Positions 44,283-51,475 of a stretch of DNA of 64,000 nt are shown in pieces. Made by a program: the position numbers and the translations under genes. This stretch comes from Ruminococcaceae bacterium YAD3003 (GTDB lineage Bacteria; Bacillota; Clostridia; Saccharofermentanales; Saccharofermentanaceae). Position 1 is the stretch's first letter. The number at the start of each line of letters is the position of its first letter. Under the pieces are notes generated by a model that was not told the origin of the DNA, searched no databases, and saw nothing but the letters and a program-made list of their open reading frames with translations. The stretch covers positions 1-64,000 of the forward strand of contig FNPA01000011.1 of NCBI GenBank assembly GCA_900107185.1. The letters run 5' to 3'.

Positions 44283-44537
44283 TCATATCATAATATGGCA
44301 ATTCGTACCAACGGTTTGTTCCTGATAATCTGGTTCGCCGGTTATCATAGTGATGTTGTCGTATTGTTTTTCGGTGAGTCTGAGCATTCTGACAACACCT
44401 GTTTTCGGAGCATATTCTTTTATCCAGCGGTAATGCTTCTCGGCCGCTTTCCGGTTTTGAACTATACGCATAAACACTTCGGGAGCAATCTTGTGATAAG
44501 TATGATTGCAGCTTGTTAAGATGGAGTAGATGTATAA
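44283..44537 (-). pseudogene. cas2 remnant (N-terminally truncated)
   Basis: The minus-strand open frame from a TAG at 44538-44540 to the stop at 44283 contains HKIAPEVFMRIVQNRKAAEK, then HYRWIKEYAPKTGVVRMLRL and TEKQYDNITMITGE. This matches the C-terminal two thirds of Cas2 (the VxMRxxxNRxxAxxH ... APxTGxVRxLxLTEKQY pattern). The N-terminal beta strand with the FFDLP-type metal-binding Asp is missing, and no cas1 or CRISPR array is present. It is a fossil of a CRISPR adaptation module within the guaA-linked region. The family call rests on motif recognition only. Confidence 0.65.
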
Positions 44538-44540
44538 CTA

Positions 44541-44559
44541 AAGCCAACAAAAAGCCAAC
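44541..44559. repeat. Additional AAGCCAAC repeat pair
   Basis: AAGCCAAC at 44541-44548 and 44552-44559, the same octamer and 11-bp period as in copy A. It lies 105 bp before the second guaA-end copy and probably marks the other arm-site cluster of the integrated element. Confidence 0.65.
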
Positions 44560-44663
44560 TTCCGTCCTCCCAAAGCAATAGAACACGTGGAATAGGAAGA
44601 AAAACACCACAAGATATTGTGCTTTTTGGAACTCATCTACCACAAGATATGGGAGTCGGCAAA

Positions 44664-44740
44664 GAGCTTGAATAATGAAAAAACGCTGGAAATGCCCTAA
44701 AACAGGGCATTTTCAATTTCAATGTCAACAAAATGTCAAC
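44664..44740 (+). repeat. guaA-end attachment repeat, copy B
   Basis: Repeats GAGCTTGAATAAT, then CTGGAAATGCCCTAAAA and AGGGCATTT, and ends with a paired octamer ATGTCAAC (44722-44729 and 44733-44740), again with an 11-bp period. It is a second copy of the guaA 3' end and terminator hairpin, 1786 bp from copy A, as produced by site-specific integration. It may still terminate transcription. Confidence 0.8.
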
Positions 44741-44796
44741 ATAAAATGGCACCTCACTATTTTTCCGTCAGGGTGTGTCGGTTATTAATGACCGAT

Positions 44797-44890
44797 TCTG
44801 CAGCTCAAAAAGATATCAAGAGAACTTAACTCGGATGATATAATTATCTTGTCTGAGGGAGTTATCCCTTAGTCGAGAAAACCAACAGTA
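44797..44890 (+). promoter_or_regulatory. Repeated promoter-hairpin module, copy B
   Basis: Nearly identical to copy A: CAGCTCAAAAAGATATCAAG, GAACTTAACTCGGATGATA, TATAAT, TTATCTTGTCTG and hairpin CTGAGGGA-gtta-TCCCTTAG. It precedes the alpha/beta hydrolase gene by about 95 bp. The loop differs from the other copies, while stem changes keep pairing (A to G opposite U). Confidence 0.72.
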
Positions 44891-44985
44891 TTCTGATCCC
44901 GAAAAGAATAAGCATTCCTATTTGTAACGAAATTGAACTTCATTCGTCTAACAGGTGTGAGTACATGGACGGGAAGGTTATATAA

Positions 44986-45957
44986 ATGAACGCAATGACA
45001 CATGGAAAGAAAAAGCATATAATTCGCAAAGTTCTCCTGATAATTATTGGAATGACCGCAGTTTTTCTGCTGTTTTCATTCATAAGACACAGAGTCATGC
45101 TGGAAGGCGAGAAAGACCTTCTGACTCCACCCGGTCAGATGGTTGATGTGGATGGGCACAAAATGCATGTATATTCTGTCGGAGAAGGAGACAAAACACT
45201 TGTGCTGATGGCTGCAAGCGGCACGGTCTGTCCAAGCCTTGATTTTAATAATCTATACTCAAGTTTGGGAGATGATTACCGTATAGTTACCGTTGAGAAA
45301 TTCGGATACGGATACAGCGATATTGTTAACCGACCAAGAGATATTGCGACCATTCTTTCTGACACGAGAGCAGCCCTTAGCGGTGCGGGAATCAGCGGTC
45401 CATATATCCTTTGTCCGCATTCTTATTCCGGCCTTGAAGCGTTATACTGGGCACAAACTTATCCTGATGAAGTTGAGGCGATCATAGGTCTCGACATGGC
45501 TTTTCCCGATGCTTACAACTATACAAAAGGAGGAGCGCTGGTTGAGCCGTATTATCTTGTACAAAACGGGCTTATCAATCTTGGTATAGGCAGATTTTTC
45601 TCTGACGACACCTTCCTGCCTGAAGGAGATTTCCTGTCAGATGACGAAGAGAAGATATATATTGCATTAGTGAACCGGATCGGCAATAACATTGACGTTG
45701 CAAAGGAAGCTTCTGCAGCGAAAGCCAGCGCGGAACTGGTTGCTTCAGGCGATAAGCCGGATATTCCCATGCTCCTGTTTTTGTCTGAGAAGAAATTGGA
45801 TGGAAGTAATGACTTGTGGAGGAGCATTGCATATGAATATGCAGAAGGCCTTAATTATGTATCATTTGTAGAACTAGATTGTGGTCATTATATCTTCCAT
45901 TATGAACCCGAACGCATAGCAGAAGAGATCAAAGCGTTTCTTCAGGATCTGGACTAG
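44986..45957 (+). CDS. Membrane-anchored alpha/beta hydrolase
   Basis: 323 residues: a basic N terminus, one membrane segment (about 16-34, VLLIIIGMTAVFLLFSF), then an extracytoplasmic alpha/beta hydrolase fold. The nucleophile elbow is CPHSYSGLEA (Ser within HSYSG), the acid is probably in the SEKKLDGS region, and the catalytic His is in LDCGHYIFH. This fits esterase/lipase-like enzymes of the abhydrolase_6 group. The substrate is unknown. GGGAAGG precedes the start. It is driven by the repeated promoter-hairpin module and ends in its own terminator. Confidence 0.82.
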   Translation: MNAMTHGKKKHIIRKVLLIIIGMTAVFLLFSFIRHRVMLEGEKDLLTPPGQMVDVDGHKMHVYSVGEGDKTLVLMAASGTVCPSLDFNNLYSSLGDDYRIVTVEKFGYGYSDIVNRPRDIATILSDTRAALSGAGISGPYILCPHSYSGLEALYWAQTYPDEVEAIIGLDMAFPDAYNYTKGGALVEPYYLVQNGLINLGIGRFFSDDTFLPEGDFLSDDEEKIYIALVNRIGNNIDVAKEASAAKASAELVASGDKPDIPMLLFLSEKKLDGSNDLWRSIAYEYAEGLNYVSFVELDCGHYIFHYEPERIAEEIKAFLQDLD

Positions 45958-45979
45958 AAATAGGGCTATTAGCATGCAT

Positions 45980-46021
45980 AATCCCGAAAAAAACTAAACT
46001 AAGAAACAAATCGGGATTTAT
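45980..46021 (+). terminator. Terminator after the hydrolase gene
   Basis: AATCCCGA (45980-45987) pairs with TCGGGATT (46011-46018) across an A-rich loop, followed by TATCTTAG. It is weak to moderate. Confidence 0.55.
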
Positions 46022-46081
46022 CTTAGAGATAATTGATGGACGAGAATTACCAGAATATATGACAATGAATAAGGGGAAGAT

Positions 46082-46948
46082 ATGTGGCTGATCATGGCTG
46101 CTTTGTCCGCGCTCTTTGCCGGACTTACGGCGATACTTGCGAAATGCGGGATCAAAAAGACTGATTCAGACGTGGCGACTGCTCTGCGGACGGTCGTTGT
46201 ACTCCTTTTTGCCTGGATCATGGTGTTTATCGTTGGCTCTGCTGGAACGATCACGGAAATATCGGCAAAATCTATCATCTTCTTAATTCTGTCCGGCTTT
46301 GCGACAGGAGCCTCGTGGATCTGCTATTTTAAAGCCCTGTCCGTCGGCGATGTGAACAAGGTCGTTCCCGTCGATAAATCCAGCACGGTTCTGACAGTGC
46401 TTATCGCAATCATCCTTTTCAGTGAGACAGAACATCTGGCGGTCAAGCTGATCGGTACTGCACTTCTTGCGGCAGGCGTGTTTCTGATGATCGAAAAGAA
46501 GAAAACTGAAGCAAAGGACACAAAGCGCACATGGCTGCCCTACGCGATCGGTTCCGCTGTTTTTGCTGCCCTGACCTCTATTCTGGGAAAGATCGGCATA
46601 ACGGATGTAGAATCAAATCTCGGGACGGCGATCCGTACTGGTGTTGTTCTTGTTATGGCTTGGCTGATCGTCTTCGTTAAAGGCAAAGGTGCTGAACTGA
46701 AAAATACTGATTCCAAAGAACTTGTATTCATAGCTCTGTCCGGGATTGCCACAGGCGCATCATGGCTCTGTTACTATTACTCCATACAGAACGGCGTCGT
46801 CAGCGTTGTCGTACCGATCGATAAGCTCAGCATTATCGTTTCCGTCGTTTTTTCCTATTTCGTATTCAAAGAAAAGTTGAGCAGAAAGGCGCTTGCCGGG
46901 TTGATTCTGATTGTTGTCGGCACTTTGGCGATGGCGATCTGGGCATAG
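46082..46948 (+). CDS. EamA-family (DMT) membrane transporter
   Basis: 288 residues with ten hydrophobic segments arranged as two EamA repeats. The repeats are visible internally: FLILSGFATGASWICYFKAL in the first half against FIALSGIATGASWLCYYYSI in the second, and VVPVDKSSTVLTVLIAIILF against VVPIDKLSIIVSVVFSYFVF. These proteins export metabolites or drugs; the substrate is unknown. AGGGGAAG precedes the start. Confidence 0.87.
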   Translation: MWLIMAALSALFAGLTAILAKCGIKKTDSDVATALRTVVVLLFAWIMVFIVGSAGTITEISAKSIIFLILSGFATGASWICYFKALSVGDVNKVVPVDKSSTVLTVLIAIILFSETEHLAVKLIGTALLAAGVFLMIEKKKTEAKDTKRTWLPYAIGSAVFAALTSILGKIGITDVESNLGTAIRTGVVLVMAWLIVFVKGKGAELKNTDSKELVFIALSGIATGASWLCYYYSIQNGVVSVVVPIDKLSIIVSVVFSYFVFKEKLSRKALAGLILIVVGTLAMAIWA

Positions 46949-46959
46949 GAAACAAATAA

Positions 46960-47107
46960 CGGCAAATTCGGATTTGTCGGGATGAACGATAGAGCGTTAT
47001 CTCACAAATTTAGTCGACAAACAGAGAGATATTTTTAACCCATAAAGAATAACAAAAAGGGTCTAGCTGTACACTACAGTGTACAACTGAGATCCTTTAA
47101 TTAATTT
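46960..47107 (+). terminator. 3' region of the EamA gene with hairpins
   Basis: A stem around TGTACACT-AC-AGTGTACA (near 47070-47090), extended by GGGTCT/AGATCC, is followed by TTTAATTAATTTTTTT and is the probable terminator. Just upstream, TTTGTCGGGATGA (46973-46985) recurs after the gene ending at 58779. Confidence 0.5.
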
Positions 47108-47163
47108 TTTTCGAATCCTTGTACGATTTGACCCTCTCCCGCTGCTTAATAGTGAAGGAAGCT

Positions 47164-47313
47164 TTATAACGGAAGATTATCGATGCACATATAATAGACA
47201 CCGAGCCGCTTGATCTGAGCTTTTACATCATGCTTGATGCATGTTATCTCATAAGGCTTCCTTTTTAGCTTAGCCAGGAGAATAGCCAGCGTTCCGCCCC
47301 AAATAATCGTCAT
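47164..47313 (-). CDS. Small hypothetical protein, 49 aa
   Basis: Starts MTIIWGGTLAILLAKLKRKP and ends VYYMCIDNLPL. AAGGAA lies about 10 nt upstream of the ATG. The central peptide LAKLKRKPYEITCIKHD recurs, diverged, on the minus strand at about 51207-51257 (LARLKRKPYKVTRIKHD), with several synonymous differences. This suggests a once-coding, repeated sequence. I do not recognise the family. It follows another small frame by 16 bp and could be its operon partner. Confidence 0.35.
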   Translation of the reverse strand: MTIIWGGTLAILLAKLKRKPYEITCIKHDVKAQIKRLGVYYMCIDNLPL

Positions 47314-47329
47314 ATTATTAGTTATTTCC

Positions 47330-47467
47330 TTAATGTTCGTTCATTTCCTTTATTGTTGCTTCACTATAGAATTTGAGATCTTCATCAAACTCCTTCTCAA
47401 ATTCTTTCCTAGCCAGCACGGAATAGGAGTCCTTCTTTCGTGTGTAATTAAGCCAATCATTGACCAT
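47330..47467 (-). CDS. Small hypothetical protein, 45 aa
   Basis: Reads MVNDWLNYTRKKDSYSVLAR and continues KEFEKEFDEDLKFYSEATIKEMNEH; charged, helix-prone and coding-like in codon use. No clear ribosome-binding site. It lies directly upstream of the 49-residue frame on the same strand. A toxin-antitoxin pair or a gene fragment are both possible; there is no recognised family. Confidence 0.3.
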   Translation of the reverse strand: MVNDWLNYTRKKDSYSVLARKEFEKEFDEDLKFYSEATIKEMNEH

Positions 47468-47554
47468 CTTATAGATAACTTTTAGTGCTCAAATAAAGTC
47501 GCAAATTAATACTTTTGGATTTGTGATTGTGAAGGTAATTATTCAGTGGTCCGA

Positions 47555-47710
47555 ATGTACGCATATTTATTGACAGAGAAAAAACAAACTTTAATTCTGC
47601 AATTAACTGGTAATAAAATGCATGGTGATACTATGTGGCATGACGATAATGATGACATAATGAAACTGTACAACTTACTGGAGGAAGTGGTTGGTTTAAC
47701 AAGTAAGTAA
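47555..47710 (+). CDS. Possible small ORF, 51 aa
   Basis: ATG 47555 to TAA 47710, encoding MYAYLLTEKKQTLILQLTGN, then a His/Asp-rich stretch and LYNLLEEVVGL. There is no ribosome-binding site. It may be the decayed 3' end of a regulator gene. It is listed for completeness. Confidence 0.2.
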   Translation: MYAYLLTEKKQTLILQLTGNKMHGDTMWHDDNDDIMKLYNLLEEVVGLTSK

Positions 47711-47799
47711 TACACAACCCCCATTATTATAGTCCCGTTATCAAAGAGTGACTCATCAAAAACTGCACAAAAACGAAAGTCAAAGATAGTCAAAAATAA

Positions 47800-47841
47800 T
47801 TAGCACTCGCCCCTTGCGAGTGCTAATTGACGGACTATAAT
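47800..47841 (+). promoter_or_regulatory. CIRCE operator and promoter of hsp20
   Basis: TTAGCACTC (47800-47808), a 9-nt spacer and GAGTGCTAA (47818-47826) are a perfect CIRCE element, the binding site of the heat-shock repressor HrcA. It overlaps a promoter with -35 TTGCGA (47814-47819) and -10 TATAAT (47836-47841), spacing 16 bp. Confidence 0.95.
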
Positions 47842-47929
47842 GTAGTCAGAACAAAGGAACGAGGATCAAAGAAGAGATCAGACCTCCACCTCTTGCTCGG
47901 ATAACAACAATTCAAAGGAGATGATTAGT

Positions 47930-48373
47930 ATGTTGATGTCCGGTTTATTTGGAGAAGATTTGTTTGATGATTTTTGGGGTTTCCCTACAAGTGAGCTTGC
48001 CAATATCGACAGGCAGCTTTACGGAAAACATGCGCAGAACCTCATGAAGACCGATGTCCACGAGAACGAAGAAGATTATGAGATGGATATGGATCTTCCG
48101 GGATTCAAGAAGGATCAGATCCAGATCAATCTTGAGAATGGTTACCTTACCATCAGTGCCGCTAAGGAGCACGACAGTGAGAAAAAGAAGCATGGCAAGG
48201 TCATTCGTCAGGAAAGATACGCAGGATCCATGCAGAGGAGCTTCTATGTCGGTGAAGGTGTAAAGACTGAAGACGTTAAGGCAAAGTTCGAAGATGGTGT
48301 ATTAAAGCTTTGCATCCCGAAGAAGGAACTTAAGGCTCTTCCTTCCAACACAACGATCGCCATTGAAGGATAA
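47930..48373 (+). CDS. Small heat-shock protein Hsp20
   Basis: 147 residues. The alpha-crystallin domain is recognisable from DVHENEEDYEMDMDLPGFKK through GYLTISAAKEHD and the GVLKLCIPKKE motif. It is an ATP-independent chaperone that holds unfolded proteins. I use ATG 47930, since AAAGGAG (47914-47920) abuts the ATG at 47921 but is 9 nt from this one. The perfect CIRCE element upstream predicts HrcA control. It ends in a strong terminator, so it is a single-gene unit. Confidence 0.94.
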   Translation: MLMSGLFGEDLFDDFWGFPTSELANIDRQLYGKHAQNLMKTDVHENEEDYEMDMDLPGFKKDQIQINLENGYLTISAAKEHDSEKKKHGKVIRQERYAGSMQRSFYVGEGVKTEDVKAKFEDGVLKLCIPKKELKALPSNTTIAIEG

Positions 48374-48399
48374 AGAACAGTTACAAGAACAATGAACAA

Positions 48400-48429
48400 G
48401 GCTCGGGGCTTACATCTCCGAGCCCTTTT
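48400..48429 (+). terminator. Intrinsic terminator of hsp20
   Basis: GGCTCGG (48400-48406) pairs with CCGAGCC (48418-48424), followed by CTTTTC. Confidence 0.85.
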
Positions 48430-48463
48430 CATTACCGGTCATCCATCGTGAATAAATCGAACC

Positions 48464-48684
48464 AAGGGAGCTGTCTCACAAGTGACCTGTTCACTTCAAG
48501 AGGTAACCCCTCATTTTTCAAAACATAGCGGAATGTCCCGGCTGCGGACTGCACCCGGGTAAAAAACAACGTAAACTTTAGCGTAAATTTTTGAGCTCAA
48601 AAAGTTTACGCAACAACAAAAGCTGATCCGGCGTTCTGCGCCGGGCGTTAAGATGCGCCTCAAAGCAAAATGAGACAACTCCTT
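48464..48684. mobile_element. MITE-like non-coding element, 221 bp
   Basis: Imperfect terminal inverted repeats AAGGGAGCTGTCTCA (48464-48478) and TGAGACAACTCCTT (48671-48684), 12 of 15 matching. Inside lies a long palindrome around GAGCTC (GCGTAAA ... TTTACGC, about 48581-48611) and a GC-rich hairpin CCGGCG/GCGCCGG (about 48628-48644). There is no transposase gene or clear target duplication. The TIR resembles those of transposons starting GGGAGCTGTCTCA. Confidence 0.5.
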
Positions 48685-48707
48685 ATATTGCAAAGGTCGG
48701 TACCAGA

Positions 48708-49439
48708 TCAGGCTTTTTCCGCGTCATGCCAGCTGAGCCTGCAGGAAGTGATCTCGCTGCCGTCTCTTCTGATACGGAACAGATCCCCGTCTTCTTTCAG
48801 CTGTTCGATATCCAGCTTCTCCCCTTCGAAAGACTGGCTTAGGTAATGTATCTCAAGGCCTTCGGGGTCGTGAGCCTTAAAGAACTCTGAGTCGTAGGTA
48901 TTCAGCATAAAACGGACATACTCGATGTTGTTGGTGTGGTAGCAGTAGTCAAGACTTGTCGAACGGACCGTAACAGTGTCAACGCTTACTCCTTCAGTCT
49001 TAGAAAAACGTGAGAACTCAAGCCCTTCCGTCACGATATCATGTGCCATATCTTCAGTAAAGCCGACTGTATCCGCCTTGCGTATCTTTCCGTTTTCAAG
49101 ATCGACGGCAGCCAGTTCTGTTCTTGCTTTGATGAGCACCACGCCGTCATTAGCTTCAACGATCGTGTCGATATTGAGCTTGACTGCCGTATGCTTTGAA
49201 ATGTAGCATCTGACAGTAAACTCTTCGCGCCATGCAGGTCTTCTGACGAAGCGGATATTGTTCTTTACTATGAGCCACATGGCCTTGTATCTTTCCATAG
49301 CGACGATGCCGTCAATGCCGAGATCCCCCATGAGTTCGGTTACGGCATTCTCAACGATACCGTCGGCGGCAAGGATGGACAGCTTAAGCTTGCTGTCGCA
49401 CATATCTCCTGCTACATATGATCTTTTCTCGCGTATCAT
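48708..49439 (-). CDS. Acyl-ACP thioesterase-like protein
   Basis: About 243 residues with a tandem hot-dog layout. The N-terminal half shows ENAVTELMGDLGIDG and FVRRPAWREEFTVRCYISK, and the second half has SLDYCYHTNNIEYVRFML, matching the acyl-ACP thioesterase family (DMNxHVNNxxY-type motif). It would release fatty acids from acyl carrier protein. The start is ATG 49439, 9 nt after GGGAG; the ATG two codons upstream is too close to the site. It is directly downstream of the CmpB-like gene (gap about 20 bp), so probably cotranscribed. Confidence 0.83.
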   Translation of the reverse strand: MIREKRSYVAGDMCDSKLKLSILAADGIVENAVTELMGDLGIDGIVAMERYKAMWLIVKNNIRFVRRPAWREEFTVRCYISKHTAVKLNIDTIVEANDGVVLIKARTELAAVDLENGKIRKADTVGFTEDMAHDIVTEGLEFSRFSKTEGVSVDTVTVRSTSLDYCYHTNNIEYVRFMLNTYDSEFFKAHDPEGLEIHYLSQSFEGEKLDIEQLKEDGDLFRIRRDGSEITSCRLSWHDAEKA

Positions 49440-49460
49440 TATCATTATCTCCCGTTTGTT

Positions 49461-50294
49461 TTATTTTCCGGATATCCTGTTCTTAAGGGATAATATTATC
49501 TCCTGATGCTCCTTATGTATCATCGTCGGGAAAGCATTAAGCAATCTGGCGGCTCCGGAATGTTTGTGCGCAAGAATGGAAAGACGTATCTCTTCGGATC
49601 TCTTTTCGAGCTTTTTCAGCATCTCGCCGGCGTCGTCTCGTAGTTCCGCCTTCCCGAGTGCAACCTGAACCCTGGCCTCACCAATGTCTTGAGCGTTCTT
49701 CATCGCGTTATTCCCGATTATATCAGTCATACGGTCGCTTATCGTTCTCATGGCCCGGCTGATGCTGTCGAGTTCCTTGAGCTTCTTATTCAGGCCTATG
49801 ATCGTTAATGCCGTCACGGCCGTGTCGGCTGTGATACAGATACAAAGAAGACCGAGAAGGATCATCGATAAAGTATCGGGTATTAGTCCGACAATTGTCC
49901 TGATCCACGGGTGTATGCCTTTGACAGCTGCGACCACAGCAAGTCCCCACAGGATCGAAAAGGCAGCGCAGATATAGCCGTGCAGGTTCAATGGCATGGA
50001 GCTGTAATCCCACCATCTTGCATGAAACAGCCTGTCCAATATGAAGCCTGCGGTCAGTTCTATCAGGGTTGCAAAGACCATCCCGACAAGGAAAATGATC
50101 AAGGGATCCTCTGCTTTTAGCACATTGCTTATCCAAAGCACGGCACACATTCCCGCTCCGTAGACCGGGCATAAAGGACCGTTAAGAAATCCACGGTTGA
50201 TTATCCTGCCTTTTACTACGGCGTGAAATACGACTTCAGTAACCCAGCCGAGAAAAGAATAGATCATGAAATACCAAAGAAAAGAAACTATCAT
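49461..50294 (-). CDS. CmpB-like putative ABC transporter permease (PF06541 type)
   Basis: 277 residues with about five membrane segments in the first 175 residues (starts MIVSFLWYFMIYSFLGWVTE), the family hallmark GRIINRGFLNGPLCPVYGAG, and a cytoplasmic coiled C-terminal part (about 180-277). The family is named for a putative type IV ABC transporter, but its biochemical role is unproven. It is cotranscribed with the thioesterase-like gene and preceded by a short related-looking frame. Confidence 0.8.
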   Translation of the reverse strand: MIVSFLWYFMIYSFLGWVTEVVFHAVVKGRIINRGFLNGPLCPVYGAGMCAVLWISNVLKAEDPLIIFLVGMVFATLIELTAGFILDRLFHARWWDYSSMPLNLHGYICAAFSILWGLAVVAAVKGIHPWIRTIVGLIPDTLSMILLGLLCICITADTAVTALTIIGLNKKLKELDSISRAMRTISDRMTDIIGNNAMKNAQDIGEARVQVALGKAELRDDAGEMLKKLEKRSEEIRLSILAHKHSGAARLLNAFPTMIHKEHQEIILSLKNRISGK

Positions 50295-50320
50295 GCGGCC
50301 CCGCTGCTATACCTTCGGTA

Positions 50321-50482
50321 TTATCTCAAGATCCAGTCCGGAAAGTTCATGTTCCGGTTATCTATCACGCCCGAACTGAAGAGCATCCAGATATCCTCAA
50401 GACAAAATCCGAGAAAGGAAACGACTATTACCAAAGCCATGTAGTCGTAAACTGAATATTCTGAATGAATCGGTTTTCCCAC
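50321..50482 (-). CDS. Short membrane protein, 53 aa
   Basis: GTG start at 50482 with AAGGAG (50492-50497) 9 nt upstream. The peptide runs MGKPIHSEYSVYDYMALVIV, then VSFLGFCLEDIWMLFSSGVI and DNRNMNFPDWILR. The FLGFCLEDIWMLFSSGVIDNR part recalls the first transmembrane/NRGF region of the adjacent CmpB-like protein, so it may be a truncated paralogue or a short partner subunit. It is 26 bp upstream of that gene, same strand. Confidence 0.5.
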   Translation of the reverse strand: MGKPIHSEYSVYDYMALVIVVSFLGFCLEDIWMLFSSGVIDNRNMNFPDWILR

Positions 50483-50516
50483 CCTAAGAAGCTCCTTGAA
50501 TATGATACATAGCGAT

Positions 50517-50544
50517 GTTACAATTGTTTTGACGTTACAAGTGT
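50517..50544. promoter_or_regulatory. Direct repeat in divergent TetR promoter region
   Basis: GTTACAATTGT (50517-50527) and GTTACAAGTGT (50534-50544) repeat with a 17-bp period, between the divergent short membrane-protein gene and the TetR gene. It is a candidate regulator-binding site. Confidence 0.35.
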
Positions 50545-50594
50545 AGCACCACGACGTTTATTCTTCTATACATCGATCAACGGAGTTTACAGAA

Positions 50595-51182
50595 ATGGCC
50601 AAGAGTGTAAAGCCTGAACAAAAAGGAACGGTTTTGCAGACCGAACTCGCAAAACGTGAAGTCTTACGGCTCAATAACCGGGAATCGAATCATTTAACAC
50701 GTGAGTGCATATGCATGGCCATGATGTATCTCATGAACGAGAAACCTTACGATTCCATAAGCATATCCGAGATCGCAAAACGTGCCGGAGTCTCAAGGAC
50801 AGCCTTTTACCGCAACTACGAGACCAAGGATGACGTTATCAGAGAGATCGGAAAGCAGGTGATAGATATGCTTTCCGAGATCGTCGGCAAAGTCAGGTCA
50901 AATGAGGATGTGCACAATATGTTTGTTGAATTCTTCACACAGATAGAGCAGCAAAAGGATAAGATCGAGCTGCTTATCAAGGGCGACCTGTCATTTAATC
51001 TTTTGTTCCCCAATGCTCGGTTACTGGAGAACGTTATCCCCGCCCGGACCAGGACGGAGCATTACCGCATGGTCGCCGTCGATGCTGCGCTTTTCGGAAT
51101 CGTAAAGGAATGGATCACTAACGGGTGCGATCTTTCGGTCGAAGAACTGGTAAGAGTCGTAGAGCTCGGGGTATCGGTATAA
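50595..51182 (+). CDS. TetR/AcrR-family transcriptional regulator
   Basis: 195 residues with an unusually long N-terminal arm (about 35 residues) before the helix-turn-helix SISEIAKRAGVSRTAFYRNY; a TetR C-terminal domain of about 120 residues follows. GGAG lies 9 nt before the ATG. It is divergent from the short membrane protein/CmpB-like/thioesterase unit, which is the likely target. The ligand is unknown. Confidence 0.85.
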   Translation: MAKSVKPEQKGTVLQTELAKREVLRLNNRESNHLTRECICMAMMYLMNEKPYDSISISEIAKRAGVSRTAFYRNYETKDDVIREIGKQVIDMLSEIVGKVRSNEDVHNMFVEFFTQIEQQKDKIELLIKGDLSFNLLFPNARLLENVIPARTRTEHYRMVAVDAALFGIVKEWITNGCDLSVEELVRVVELGVSV

Positions 51183-51202
51183 GGTCTTTGCTATCCGAGA
51201 AG

Positions 51203-51262
51203 TCATGCTTGATACGGGTCACCTTATACGGTTTCCTTTTTAGCCTAGCCAGGATAACAGCC
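51203..51262 (-). repeat. Diverged copy of the 47.2-kb small-protein segment
   Basis: On the minus strand the sequence encodes AVILARLKRKPYKVTRIKHD, the counterpart of the 47164-47313 frame. It is cut off by the IS3 fragment that begins at about 51262. No intact gene remains here. Confidence 0.5.
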
Positions 51263-51475
51263 CGATGGAGAATTTCTTTGGGAAGATGAAGAATGAGATG
51301 TTCTATGGTCACGAATACGAATTCAAGACATTGGAACAGCTTCAGAAAGCCATGGAAGAATACATTGAGTACTACAACAACGAAAGAATTCAGGTCAAAT
51401 TGAAAGGACTGACTCCTTGCCAGGCAAGGAATCAGTCCTTATACTCGTTTTAAACCGTCCAACAAAGTGGGTTCA
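51263..51475 (+). mobile_element. IS3-family transposase 3' fragment with right end
   Basis: The open frame to 51453 encodes ENFFGKMKNEMFYGHEYEFK through YNNERIQVKLKGLTPCQARN, the C terminus of an IS3/IS150-type OrfB transposase that retains only the last catalytic Glu of the DDE triad. It is followed by an IS right end containing CCGTCCAACAAAGTGGG and TTCACTTCA. The 5' part of orfB and orfA are absent. Confidence 0.82.

Noticed and set aside
44579-44595. parS-like GAACACGTGGAA
   Set aside because: Only about 10 of 16 positions match the parS palindrome and symmetry is lost.
44269-44643. 124-codon minus-strand frame overlapping the cas2 remnant
   Set aside because: Different frame from the Cas2-like peptide, low-complexity Phe/Leu start, and it crosses the repeat pair; no sign of coding.
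44245-44985. CRISPR array near the cas2 remnant
   Set aside because: I looked for regularly spaced 25-40 bp repeats and found only one 12-bp repeat pair; no array is present.
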